Positions 22,635-31,311 of a stretch of 36,092 nucleotides of DNA are shown here, piece after piece. This DNA is from Pseudomonadota bacterium (GTDB lineage Bacteria; Pseudomonadota; Gammaproteobacteria; Pseudomonadales; Azotimanducaceae): assembly GCA_022571865.1 (NCBI GenBank), contig JACZXA010000014.1:1-36092 (forward strand), read 5' to 3'. The position numbers and the translations under genes were made by a program. The stretch's first letter is position 1. Each line of letters opens with the position of its first letter. Below the pieces are notes generated by a model. The model was given only the letters and a program-made list of their open reading frames with translations. It ran no database searches and had not been told where the DNA came from.

Positions 22635-23042
22635 TCAGCCAGAAGGCCCTTTCAGCTCCACCGTATTGCCCTCCGGATCGTCGAGGTAGATCGAGGGACC
22701 GTAACCCTCGGCGCCGTACACGGTCTGTACATCGCCCGTATCCACACCGTGAGACTCAAGGTGGCTACGAATCGCTTCAGCATCGAATGGTTCGATTCGC
22801 AGACAGAAATGATCCAAGTTGGCTCCGTTGTTGCTGTCGGGTGGTTCACCGCGTCGTCTACCGAGCACGCCGTTGCTGTCAACGATGTCGATGAGTGAGG
22901 CCCCTGCACGAAGCTGCACCAGCCCGACACTTTCGACAGTGCGTTCGACTTTCATGCCCAGCACTTCACAGTAGAAATCAACCAACGCCTGGCAATCCCG
23001 CGCGCGTAATACCAAGTGATCTAACTGTTGTATTTCGAACAT
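22635..23042 (-). CDS. VOC (glyoxalase/dioxygenase superfamily) protein
   Basis: 135 residues from the ATG at 23042 with TGAGGACC upstream. The upstream ATG (23078) would overlap the M20 gene. Paired beta-alpha-beta modules are seen: QQLDHLVLRARDCQALVDFYCEVLGM and NNGANLDHFCLRIEPFDAEA. YLDDPEGNTVELKG at the C-terminus supplies the usual metal Glu of the glyoxalase family, together with the His of the LDHLVL and LDHFCL strands. The substrate is not assignable: glyoxalase, fosfomycin-type or extradiol enzymes share this fold. It lies 22 bp after the M20 peptidase gene in the same direction. Confidence 0.8.
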   Translation of the reverse strand: MFEIQQLDHLVLRARDCQALVDFYCEVLGMKVERTVESVGLVQLRAGASLIDIVDSNGVLGRRRGEPPDSNNGANLDHFCLRIEPFDAEAIRSHLESHGVDTGDVQTVYGAEGYGPSIYLDDPEGNTVELKGPSG

Positions 23043-23064
23043 TGCGGTCCTCAGTGACACAAAG

Positions 23065-24390
23065 CTAAAAATTGACACTCAATCGATGCATGAGCAACGC
23101 GGCGCGTTTTGTCTGGGAAGGTAACGTTTCCAGATCGGCGGTTTCGTCCACCGTATGCCCGCCACTGCCCATCAACCCCAGCCCGTCGAGCGCCATGTCC
23201 ACAAGCCCGGCGGTAAACGAGATATCGGCGGCGCCAGCGGCAGCCGGATCCACGGCGGTGACTGGACCAAACCCGAGGTCTCGACTCACGCGATCGTAAA
23301 GTGCCAGAAGCGCTTTGTTAGGATCGGTCGGCGCCAGCGGTGGGTAACCATCCGTAAAGGTCAGCTGAGAACGAGTCCCGGGGAGTTGCCTGGCGACAAT
23401 CGCCTGCATCCTTGTTATTGCAGACTCTCTCTGTTCGATGGACAAGGTGCGTAGATCCCCGGTCACGACCGTACTTTCGGCGATGACGTTGGCTTTGCCG
23501 AACGCGCTGCCGCGGGAGCGTCCCTCATCGAAGTCGACACGGGTGCCACCGAGCACGACGCCGGGATTGAAAGTAAGGTAAGGCTCGCCTTCGAGTGTTT
23601 CCCGGAAACTCGTCAACACCCGGGCGGCCTCGAATATGGCTCCGTGTCCGATATCCGGTGAGAAAATCTGTGAAGAGTGCGCTGCTCGTCCGGTTACTTC
23701 GAGGCGCCATCCGGAGTAGCCGCGGCGTGCGATCACAGCCGTGTGCGGATCGCCGTCGCCGTCCTCGAAACCGAGCGCGACGTTGGCGGCCGTTGCTGCT
23801 TTGATGAGCTCCGCTCTGGCGGCTTTCAGTGGTTTACCCGATGACTCCTCGTCCCCGATCAGGATCACGGTAATCTGCATGTTCTCGAGCGAGCCGGTCG
23901 CTTTGAGTGCTCTGAGCGCCTCGACAATGATGACGTTACCACCCTTCATGTCGGTGATTCCCGGTCCGCGAGCTTTAGAAGACGAGATCGGTTCATAACG
24001 CTGAAAAGGACTATCGGGCTCGAAAACGGTATCCAGGTGTCCGATGAGCAACAGGTGAATCCCCTGGTGACCGAATTCTGCGACGAGATGACCGGCGCGA
24101 CCGAAAGTAGCACCATCTGCCCAGCGAGTCTCGAAGCCGAGCGTGTCGAATTCGCTACGGAACACGCGCCCGACTTCACGCACGCCGGCAAAATTCATCG
24201 AGCCACTATTGATGTTCACAGTGCGTTGGAGGAGATCTAACGCTGCGCGCGTGTGGCCATCGACCCGGGCAACAATTGCCTGCTCGGTGGGCGATAGATC
24301 AGCCGCCACAGCGTTCGAGGAAGCTAAGAACGCTACGCTTGCTATTATTGTTGCAGGTAAAGTATTTGCCACGATTTCCCTGATTGTCAT
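23065..24390 (-). CDS. Exported M20 zinc carboxypeptidase (glutamate carboxypeptidase-like)
   Basis: 441 residues from ATG 24390. A preceding ATG at 24426 gives a poor N-terminus. A long signal peptide ends at SNAVAA. The M20 ligand motifs are LIGHLDTVFEPD, PGITDMKGGNVI, LIGDEESSGKP and, near the C-terminus, GGHTVDETADLETL. The dimerisation domain with GRAAHSSQIFSPDIG lies between. The order and spacing fit carboxypeptidase G2-type M20A enzymes, which remove glutamate or other C-terminal residues. It should work in the periplasm, in line with the other exported proteins of the cluster. It begins the minus-strand run of seven genes. Confidence 0.87.
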   Translation of the reverse strand: MTIREIVANTLPATIIASVAFLASSNAVAADLSPTEQAIVARVDGHTRAALDLLQRTVNINSGSMNFAGVREVGRVFRSEFDTLGFETRWADGATFGRAGHLVAEFGHQGIHLLLIGHLDTVFEPDSPFQRYEPISSSKARGPGITDMKGGNVIIVEALRALKATGSLENMQITVILIGDEESSGKPLKAARAELIKAATAANVALGFEDGDGDPHTAVIARRGYSGWRLEVTGRAAHSSQIFSPDIGHGAIFEAARVLTSFRETLEGEPYLTFNPGVVLGGTRVDFDEGRSRGSAFGKANVIAESTVVTGDLRTLSIEQRESAITRMQAIVARQLPGTRSQLTFTDGYPPLAPTDPNKALLALYDRVSRDLGFGPVTAVDPAAAGAADISFTAGLVDMALDGLGLMGSGGHTVDETADLETLPSQTKRAALLMHRLSVNF

Positions 24391-24497
24391 CGGGTGAGGA
24401 TACTCCCGAGGCCCCTTGTCCGGCAAAGCGGCTTTCCGCCACCGACCTTAAGCTGTAGTAGAATCACCAACCTTTGAATTTTCGCTGCCAGCTCTCT

Positions 24498-25352
24498 ATG
24501 GAAGATCAAGCTTTAGTTTTTGCCGTTACCGCGCCAACGTTTCAGACCGACGTGATCGAACGATCCAAAACGGTGCCCGTGTTGCTGCTGTTCTGGGCCG
24601 AACAGGATTCACCTTCGGCAGAATTCAAACTCAAGCTCGAAGTCCTCGTTCCCCGGTATCAGGGTAAGGTGCTGCTCGGTCTGGTGGATGTAGCTCAGGA
24701 CCAGGCTCTTGCGCAACAACTGCGAGTGCAGGGATTGCCCAGCATTCGAATTGTGCAAGGTGGACAATTAGTTGACCAGCGGGAAGGTCTGCAGACGGAA
24801 GCTGCCCTGAAAGAAATGTTGGATCGATTGACCGCGTCTTCCTCAGATGTGCTGCGCGATGAACTCGCGAACTACATTGCCAACGGCGATTACGAAGCTG
24901 CGCTGACCGTTCTGCAGGCATCCATCACCGAAGAGCCGCGCAACCAGGCATTCCGAGTAGAGCTTGCTGATGTCCTTATCCTCAACGGGGATCTTGAGGA
25001 TGCGCGCCAGGTATTGGGGGGCATACCTGAGGAAACCGAATATCTGGAAAGACCTCAGGCGCGTCTCGAACTTGCTGAAGAGAGCGCTTCTTTATCTTCG
25101 ATAGCTGAGCTTCGCGAAAAATACGCGGCCGAACCAGAAGATCTCGAGGTTCGATACCAGCTCTCGGTTCGAGAGTGCGGCGAGGGTAACTATGAAGCGT
25201 CGTTGGACCATGCGATGTCAATTCTCCAGGCAGACCGGGAATTCCGCGACGACATCGGTCGTACGACGATGCTGCGGATATTCAGCGTCCTTGGCAAAGG
25301 CTCGGAGCTTGCAACCCGCTACCGGCGGCAGATGTTCAATTACATGCATTAG
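24498..25352 (+). CDS. Thioredoxin-like / TPR chaperone of the CnoX (YbbN) type
   Basis: 284 residues from ATG 24498; a TTG at 24474 is in frame but lacks better support. The N-terminal ~110 residues are a thioredoxin fold (VPVLLLFWAEQDSPSAEFKL). The CxxC is replaced by a sequence without cysteines, so it has no redox activity. The C-terminal region (~115-284) consists of TPR-like helices with the repeated N-G-D-Y-E-A-A type (YIANGDYEAALTVLQ; LILNGDLEDARQVLG) and ends with LATRYRRQMFNYMH. E. coli CnoX binds unfolded proteins and hands them to GroEL/DnaK after oxidative stress. It is cytoplasmic, has no signal peptide, and stands 150 bp before the FHA operon. Confidence 0.85.
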   Translation: MEDQALVFAVTAPTFQTDVIERSKTVPVLLLFWAEQDSPSAEFKLKLEVLVPRYQGKVLLGLVDVAQDQALAQQLRVQGLPSIRIVQGGQLVDQREGLQTEAALKEMLDRLTASSSDVLRDELANYIANGDYEAALTVLQASITEEPRNQAFRVELADVLILNGDLEDARQVLGGIPEETEYLERPQARLELAEESASLSSIAELREKYAAEPEDLEVRYQLSVRECGEGNYEASLDHAMSILQADREFRDDIGRTTMLRIFSVLGKGSELATRYRRQMFNYMH

Positions 25353-25501
25353 GGAACCACGGGTTACCTATCGAGGCCCCTGAAGAGCGCCACAAGCCTT
25401 GCTATCCGCGCCCTCGGCGTGGTTTGTGACCTAGCTCCCAACCCTTAATCATCGCCTCCCCTATGCTTGCCTGGATGACCTTAAGCTAGGCGAGATGCGA
25501 C

Positions 25502-25834
25502 ATGGAAGCGCATGACCGGACCCACTTGGTATTGAATTGGCAGGATCACCAGGAGGTGATCGGGAGTGACGATGGGGAACTGACCCTGGGTGCCGATGCA
25601 ACCGTTGCGTTGCAGATCGAGCGCACGTTCACCTCACGCCATCACGCCCACATCGAGTGTCACAACGACAACTTCGTGCTGGTGGATCACAGTACCAATG
25701 GTACCTATGTGCAGACGGAGGATGAGCGGATCACGTTCGTTCGCCGTGGCGAGATGCGTCTGTGGGGTAACGGTTGGATCAGTCTCGGCGAGCCACTTTG
25801 CGACGAAACCGCCATTCGCTTTCAGCACGGGTGA
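25502..25834 (+). CDS. FHA domain protein
   Basis: 110 residues, a single Forkhead-associated domain and almost nothing else. FHA domains bind phosphothreonine peptides. Landmarks: the GELTLGADATV strand, RTFTSRHHAHIE (Ser45, Arg46, His48) and DHSTNGTYV (Asn66-Gly67). The usual arginine after Gly30 (GR) is Ala31 here, which may lower phosphopeptide affinity, although a nearby Arg41 could compensate. It is the first gene of the operon and ends 4 bp before the phosphatase start (25839). It most likely reads threonine phosphorylation made by the kinase encoded two genes downstream. Confidence 0.85.
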   Translation: MEAHDRTHLVLNWQDHQEVIGSDDGELTLGADATVALQIERTFTSRHHAHIECHNDNFVLVDHSTNGTYVQTEDERITFVRRGEMRLWGNGWISLGEPLCDETAIRFQHG

Positions 25835-25838
25835 CTTG

Positions 25839-26561
25839 ATGAGCCGGACCTGGCAAAGCGCAGAAGAGTCGCACCGCGGTAATCGCAGGAAAAGAAACGA
25901 GGATGCGGTACTCAGCCGCTCTGACGTGCGCCTCTGGGCCGTCGCCGATGGCATGGGCGGTCACCATGCCGGGGATGTGGCGAGCCATGCTATCGCCACC
26001 GGTCTTGCCGAACTCACGTTGAACGGCTCGCTTGCCGACGGCGTGGATGAGGTGGAAGACAGATTGCTCGAAGTCAACGAAGGCCTGTGCTTGCATGCGC
26101 GAGTCGAATGTCAGGGCGCCACCATAGGCAGTACGGTCGTTGCAATGTTGACCAGAGACGATGTCGGGGCCGTACTGTGGGCCGGTGACAGCCGCCTGTA
26201 TCGGTTGCGTGGCTCAACCCTGGAGCAAATTACCCGCGACCATAATCCCGTTTCCGATTTGCTCGATGTTGGCGGCGTGAGTGAAGCTGACGCGCTCAGC
26301 GCGGATACCAACATCATTACCCGTGCGGTTGGTTGCCAGCCGGAGCTATATCTGGATGTAGCCGTATTTGGAGTGGAAGCCGACGATACGTATCTTTTAT
26401 GCACCGACGGTCTGTATCGCGAGCTTGACACTTGTGAGCTGGTTGAGGAGTTGCGTGGAGAGGACCTTGAAGCATCCGTGCAGGGTTTGTTGCAGAAATG
26501 TCTGGCGGGTGCCGCGCGCGACAATATTTCTCTCGTCATCGCAAGGCCGGACGCCAGATGA
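25839..26561 (+). CDS. PP2C-type Ser/Thr protein phosphatase
   Basis: 240 residues from ATG 25839; the frame upstream overlaps the FHA gene and is not coding. The PPM metal-binding motifs are present: RKRNEDAVL (Arg and Asp), VADGMGGHHAGDVAS, GSTVVAMLT, LWAGDSRLYRLRG, LLCTDGLYREL and ARDNISLVI. The two-manganese centre is complete, so the enzyme should dephosphorylate the kinase or its substrates. It is the stand-alone PppA/PrpC length. Its stop overlaps the kinase start (ATGA at 26558-26561), a tight coupling that pairs writer and eraser. Confidence 0.92.
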   Translation: MSRTWQSAEESHRGNRRKRNEDAVLSRSDVRLWAVADGMGGHHAGDVASHAIATGLAELTLNGSLADGVDEVEDRLLEVNEGLCLHARVECQGATIGSTVVAMLTRDDVGAVLWAGDSRLYRLRGSTLEQITRDHNPVSDLLDVGGVSEADALSADTNIITRAVGCQPELYLDVAVFGVEADDTYLLCTDGLYRELDTCELVEELRGEDLEASVQGLLQKCLAGAARDNISLVIARPDAR

Positions 26562-29101
26562 GCGACGAGAAAAACAAAGACAAAGACGTTACGGTGATCC
26601 GCACCGATCCGAGCATTTCGAAAAGTTGGTCGGGTGGTACCGGGACGGGTGAAGCAGATGCTCCGAGGGTGCTGAAACAACGTTTCGTGCTCGAGGAGAA
26701 GCTCGGCAGCGGAGGCATGGGTACCGTATTTCGCGCCAAAGATCTCCGCAAAGTAGAAGCACGTGATCGTCACCCGTTCCTTGCCGTGAAGGTGCTGAAT
26801 AACGATTTTCGGGAATACCCGGATGCATTTATTGCGTTGGAGCGTGAAGCGGCAAAATCACAATCGGTTTCGCATCCAAACATCGTTTCGATTTTCGACT
26901 ATGACAAAGACGGCGATGTTCCGTTTATCACCATGGAACTGTTGGAAGGTCAGGAACTCGCGGATGTCTTACGCGCCTATCCGAACGGGTTGCCGGACGA
27001 GATGGCGTGGTCGATCATCACGGATATGTGTGCGGGGCTGTCTCATGCGCATTCCGGTGGGGTGGTGCATGCGGACTTTAAACCCAGCAACGTCTTCGTC
27101 TCACCAAGCTCCACTGCCAAGATCCTCGATTTCGGCATCGCCCGGGCCATGCAAGCGAATCAGGATCAGGGTGAGGATGAGGATACCCAATTTGATCCGT
27201 CTCGCCTCGCCGCGCTGACACCCGCCTATGCCAGTCGCGAAGTGTTACTGGGGGACAACCCTGAAGCGCGTGACGATTTATATTCGCTGGGTGTCGTGAT
27301 TTACCTTGTCTTGACCGGACACCATCCTTATGGCCGATTGTCTGCCGACGCCGCTGCCGCGGAAGGACTGACGCCAGAACGGCCGAAGCGATTGACGCGG
27401 CGCCAGTGGCGGGTGTTGGAAAAGTGCCTGGCGTTCAGCCGTCAGAACCGTCCGGAATCGGTTTCCGAAGTGCAGCAATATCTGTTGCAGCCCTCCCCCT
27501 GGCGCTCGCGAACCGTACTTGGGGTAGCAGCGGTCTTTGTGTTTGGCTTCGCCGTGAATTATCTCATCGGCGATGTCGAACTCTCGAAGGTAAAAAGAGA
27601 GGTCCGTCAGACCACTTTGTTCGATACCCAGGTTACACGCATCACGGCCTTGATAGCAGAGCCGACGTTTGATGCCAACTGGGAACAGATAGTCTGGGTG
27701 GAAACGGAGCGACTGCTTGCTCTCGATGCCGCAGAAAACTCCGAGGAAAAAAGGGTCAACGCACTACTCGCCGGGATCCGCGAGGTCTACACCAAGAAGG
27801 TCCAAACCAGCGGGGAGATTCTGGGAATAGTCTCGTTCTACGAAAGGGGCACCCGCTACGGTGAGATGCCCGAGGCCGCAGACTATCTTCGAAACATGTT
27901 TTCGAATCGGGTCATCAGCCTCCTCGACACGCCGGATCTGGATGCCATCTGGATGGCCGAGTTGCGTGATGAACTTGGCGAGCTCGACCGACTGTTTGCC
28001 CTGCATTCCGATGTGGCTGAACTCCATCTGGAGGTCGCCGACGTATTGGAGCAGCAGATGCTGGTCAGCATCGAGCAGCAGAATTTTGATCTCGCCGAAC
28101 GTGCACTGGCGGAGCTTGATGGGTTGCTGTTCGACCAGTCAGCGTTGGAGTCATTGTCGAGCGATCTCGAGAAAGCCCGGATTGGTCAGGCGCGTCAGGA
28201 ACAGAAACGATTGTTGAGGGTGGCAGAGCAGACGTTTTCCGAGCAACTTACCACTTTGCTCGAGGTATCGTGCCTGCGCCTCGATGTGCGCGAGATTGCC
28301 AGCCGATTTGAGGCTCTGGCTGCCCAGCATCCGAAGCTCGCAACCGAAGGGCGCGAACAGGTCGGAAGAAAACTCGCTCGCTGTGTTGGTCAGCTCGGTG
28401 AGATCGACCACGATAGAGCAAGCGCATTGTTGGTGGAGGCGAAAGGCACTTTCGGGGAACTTAACGCGCTGGCGGGGCTTGCCATGGATCCTTGCGCACT
28501 GGGTTATCTGATCGGGAACGGAGCGCGGTCAGGGCGTGGTGGCTATTGTTCCGACAAACTCCCCAGTGGTGATGCTGGTCCGCGCCTCGTGGTCGTGCCT
28601 GTTGACGGCGGCGGGCGATTTGCAATCACCAAGCACGAGATCAGCAGGGCGTTATTCGGTGTTTTCTGTACTGCCGCGGGACTTTGTGAAGAATATTCGC
28701 GCACCCAGCTACCGGCGACTGGAATCGGTATCGCCGAGGTCAGTGCGTACGCGGACTGGCTCAGCGAGTCGACAGGTTACACATACCGCTTACCTACTCG
28801 CGAGGAATGGCAGCGCGCGGCAACAGGCGCGCCAGATCCGAACCGCAATTGCCGGGTGCGGATCAATGGAGTACAGCGTGGCCTTGCACCGGTAGTCGTC
28901 AGTGCAGGACTCGCAAATTCCTATGGGCTCATCAATGTGCTGGGCAACGTCCAGGAGTGGGTGCTCGACGCTGACAAAGTGAGTGCGCTGGGTGGTGCCT
29001 TCAATGACCCAATTCAGGAATGTATTGCGCAGACGGTTCGCGACCATGGAGGTGAGCCGGACGAGCTGACAGGTTTTCGATTGGTGCGAGAAATTTCATG
29101 A
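26558..29101 (+). CDS. Transmembrane Ser/Thr kinase with C-terminal formylglycine-generating-enzyme-like domain
   Basis: 847 residues. The start ATG 26558 overlaps the phosphatase stop (ATGA). The kinase domain (~42-310) has the P-loop GSGGMGTVF, AVKVL with Lys78, an HAD-type catalytic loop HADFKPSNV (His171, Asp173; Ala replaces the usual Arg) and DFGIA (191-193). One membrane helix follows at ~319-337. The ~360-residue periplasmic region is coiled and rich in Leu/Glu. The last ~150 residues match the FGE-sulfatase (SUMF1) fold: RFAITKHEISRALFG, EVSAYADWLSESTG, YRLPTREEWQRAAT, NVLGNVQEWV, TGFRLVREIS. Such Pkn1-like proteins usually bind rather than oxidise; the catalytic cysteines of true FGE are not obvious. 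Its stop overlaps the TpsB-like start. Confidence 0.9.
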   Translation: MSDEKNKDKDVTVIRTDPSISKSWSGGTGTGEADAPRVLKQRFVLEEKLGSGGMGTVFRAKDLRKVEARDRHPFLAVKVLNNDFREYPDAFIALEREAAKSQSVSHPNIVSIFDYDKDGDVPFITMELLEGQELADVLRAYPNGLPDEMAWSIITDMCAGLSHAHSGGVVHADFKPSNVFVSPSSTAKILDFGIARAMQANQDQGEDEDTQFDPSRLAALTPAYASREVLLGDNPEARDDLYSLGVVIYLVLTGHHPYGRLSADAAAAEGLTPERPKRLTRRQWRVLEKCLAFSRQNRPESVSEVQQYLLQPSPWRSRTVLGVAAVFVFGFAVNYLIGDVELSKVKREVRQTTLFDTQVTRITALIAEPTFDANWEQIVWVETERLLALDAAENSEEKRVNALLAGIREVYTKKVQTSGEILGIVSFYERGTRYGEMPEAADYLRNMFSNRVISLLDTPDLDAIWMAELRDELGELDRLFALHSDVAELHLEVADVLEQQMLVSIEQQNFDLAERALAELDGLLFDQSALESLSSDLEKARIGQARQEQKRLLRVAEQTFSEQLTTLLEVSCLRLDVREIASRFEALAAQHPKLATEGREQVGRKLARCVGQLGEIDHDRASALLVEAKGTFGELNALAGLAMDPCALGYLIGNGARSGRGGYCSDKLPSGDAGPRLVVVPVDGGGRFAITKHEISRALFGVFCTAAGLCEEYSRTQLPATGIGIAEVSAYADWLSESTGYTYRLPTREEWQRAATGAPDPNRNCRVRINGVQRGLAPVVVSAGLANSYGLINVLGNVQEWVLDADKVSALGGAFNDPIQECIAQTVRDHGGEPDELTGFRLVREIS

Positions 29102-31041
29102 GATTTATGAAGTTCGCACCCGAGATCGTGCGCTTGCGCCGCATTGCCAGGGCACACGCGGCGGGAGAGTTCTCACGACTCGAATATCGTAATGCGCGCC
29201 GTGAGGTGATTGAAAACTTCCATCCCGATCACTTCACCCGGGACGATACCCTGCGCAGAAGAGACACGGCAGACACGGTCCAACTGCATGCCCGGCGCCG
29301 GGAAGACTCGCCCAAAACTTTGCTTACGGCCGAACCCGGATGGCGCAGGTGGCTGTCTTTCGTCGTACTGGTCGTCGCGGTGATGGTCATCGCCAATTTC
29401 GCCTTTGCTGCGACAATCGTTGCGGTGAGCGAACGCGATCCCAACCCCGCCACAAGCCCGAGGTATCAAGTAAACCAGGTCCGGCTGGCCGATTTTCAAC
29501 CTTACCCCGGCATTGAACGTAAACTCATCGAGGCCGCAATCGAAGAAACATTGAGACGGGTTCGTCAGAACAACGCCACAGCGCAGCACGGGTTTACTCA
29601 GGCTGAGCTAATGGAAGTTGGACGTTTCCTCAACGCAGCTGGAGTTCATTCGAGCGGGGTTGAGCTGACATCGACGGATACACAAGACCTTGTGAGTCTG
29701 ATTCGAATTCAGAAGGAACGCCGCGGCGTGTCCCTCGTTCAACTCGAGGAAATCGCCGCCAATGTGCAAACGTTGTATCGCGAGGGTGGCTATTTCCTTG
29801 CGGTCGCGTTTGTGCCGAGTCAGGAAGTCAACGATGGCGTGGTCTTCATTCGGGTACTGCCGGGGGTGCTGGGTTCGGTCGTTGTTTCTGGCGGCGATTC
29901 CGCATTTCTGACCGAACGGTTTGCTGACCTACTCGGACAACCTGTCACCCACCAGCTTGTTGACGAACGCCTGTTTGAACTCAATCAACTGCCTGGTTTC
30001 AAAACCCAGGCTGCCTTCGAGCCGGGCAGCGAAGTTGGTGAGACTCGCTTGAACCTGAACGTCATCGAGCAGGAATCCTGGTCGTCCCGAGTGTGGATCG
30101 ACAATCACGGTGACGAAGCCACAGGTAACGAGCGGATCACAATTACCGGCAGTTGGTTGAATCCGCGGGGCGTCGGCGATGTTGTGAACGTGGGGTTGCT
30201 GGCATCGGTGAACCCACGTAATCAGACTTATGCATTTGTCGAATACGCAACACCGTTGAACGGCAGGGATCGGATTCGCGCCAAGATAGCCAACAACGAT
30301 TTCATTTCCAAACGAGCTGTGGAACTCAAGGGTGATGCGCTGTTCGCAGACATTGCGATGACGCGCGTGCTGTACCGGTCACGCAGTCAGAGCCTTGCGG
30401 TCGGGCTCGGCATCAACCACCACAGACTGTCCTGGGACGATGGACCGCAACAGCAAGTGACGTTTTTGGACGGTTTGTTGTCAGCCCATCGAGTATGGGA
30501 TGTGCAGCGGATTGCCGTTGATGCACGACTCGCGTTCGCCGCGGGCCGGGTTGGTAACGATATTTTTGCCGGCCAGGAGGAGAATTTCTGGCGTTTCAGC
30601 TTCGATGCATTGGCATGGACGCCGATCGGATTGCCGATATTGTCCGGTGAACAGAAGCTTGCGATCAAACTCGTCGGCCAGATGACCGATTCCCAGTTGC
30701 CCGCTTCACTGCGCCTGAGCGCGGGTGGTGCGGAATACGCCCGTGGTTTCTCTAGAGATACGCTGCTGATCGATCAAGGAGTGATTGTCGGCCTCGATCT
30801 GCGTATTGGGTTGAAACTCGGCGAGCTTTCCTTGTTCGTCGATAGCGCGTACGGCGAAGGTCGCAATGAGTTGCAACCGTTCTGGGGTCATGTAACGAGT
30901 GTGGGAGTCGGCTGGGACGTAGACATCAATGAAAATCTCGTGAGTCGAATGAGTTGGGCCTTGCCGATTTCAGCGCAAGGCTCAGGAGGATTAACCGATG
31001 AGGGACCAAGATTCTATTGGTCGTTGCAATATGAACGCTAA
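29098..31041 (+). CDS. TpsB/FhaC-like outer-membrane transporter with long N-terminal extension
   Basis: 647 residues from an ATG that overlaps the kinase stop (ATGA). Residues ~125-225 contain helices and ~225-310 a POTRA-like region (GYFLAVAFVPSQEVNDGVVFIRVLPG, LNLNVIEQ). The remaining part is a C-terminal barrel with NPRGVGDVVNVGLLASV and SAGGAEYARGFSRD (the TpsB VRGY-like strand), ending FYWSLQYER. The first 80 residues are charged (LRRIARAHAAGEFSRLEYRN), followed by one hydrophobic segment (85-108) ending FAFAATIV, instead of a short signal peptide. This could be a very long signal peptide or an uncleaved anchor. TpsB proteins export large TpsA adhesins or toxins; no tpsA gene is in the window. 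Confidence 0.8.
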   Translation: MRFMKFAPEIVRLRRIARAHAAGEFSRLEYRNARREVIENFHPDHFTRDDTLRRRDTADTVQLHARRREDSPKTLLTAEPGWRRWLSFVVLVVAVMVIANFAFAATIVAVSERDPNPATSPRYQVNQVRLADFQPYPGIERKLIEAAIEETLRRVRQNNATAQHGFTQAELMEVGRFLNAAGVHSSGVELTSTDTQDLVSLIRIQKERRGVSLVQLEEIAANVQTLYREGGYFLAVAFVPSQEVNDGVVFIRVLPGVLGSVVVSGGDSAFLTERFADLLGQPVTHQLVDERLFELNQLPGFKTQAAFEPGSEVGETRLNLNVIEQESWSSRVWIDNHGDEATGNERITITGSWLNPRGVGDVVNVGLLASVNPRNQTYAFVEYATPLNGRDRIRAKIANNDFISKRAVELKGDALFADIAMTRVLYRSRSQSLAVGLGINHHRLSWDDGPQQQVTFLDGLLSAHRVWDVQRIAVDARLAFAAGRVGNDIFAGQEENFWRFSFDALAWTPIGLPILSGEQKLAIKLVGQMTDSQLPASLRLSAGGAEYARGFSRDTLLIDQGVIVGLDLRIGLKLGELSLFVDSAYGEGRNELQPFWGHVTSVGVGWDVDINENLVSRMSWALPISAQGSGGLTDEGPRFYWSLQYER

Positions 31042-31303
31042 CCCCGTTGGCCGCGTGTTCGCCAATCTGCGCCCTATTAACCTGCTTCTCACCGGTGTGG
31101 TGTTGATGTGCGCTACTTCGGCATTGGCGGAAGAATATCCTGCGGATGCGGTGGAACTTGACGCTGAATCTGGGCAGCGGATCGAGGAACCGGGGGCACG
31201 GCGCGATTGGCGCCTGGATCCGGTTGTTTTTACCGAAATCTCTCCCGTTACCGCTACCGAAATCGCGATCAAGCTGCCTGAAGATCAGCGCGAGGAAGAC
31301 TAA
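30998..31303 (+). CDS. Small exported protein downstream of the TpsB-like gene
   Basis: 101 residues. ATG 30998 has a strong AGGAGGA 8 bases before it and lies inside the end of the TpsB gene, overlapping it by 44 bases. The alternative ATG at 31031 gives a shorter signal peptide. The N-terminus is long and polar, then a hydrophobic core (LLLTGVVLMCATSALAEE) with a likely cleavage after SALA. The ~55-residue mature part is acidic (ELDAESGQRIEE..., LPEDQREED) with no cysteines and no known domain. It is the last gene before the terminator. It could be a small periplasmic partner of the transporter; no similarity was recognised. Confidence 0.6.
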   Translation: MRDQDSIGRCNMNANPVGRVFANLRPINLLLTGVVLMCATSALAEEYPADAVELDAESGQRIEEPGARRDWRLDPVVFTEISPVTATEIAIKLPEDQREED

Positions 31304-31311
31304 CGCTGCTA

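Noticed and set aside
22178-22894. 238-aa plus-strand frame across the repeat region
   Set aside because: It owes its length to the tandem repeats and to antisense of the cytochrome and VOC genes; composition is not protein-like.
25502-29101. Type VI secretion Fha-PppA-PpkA locus
   Set aside because: FHA, phosphatase and kinase fit, but no Tss, Hcp, VgrG or ClpV gene is present, and the operon continues into a TpsB-like gene.
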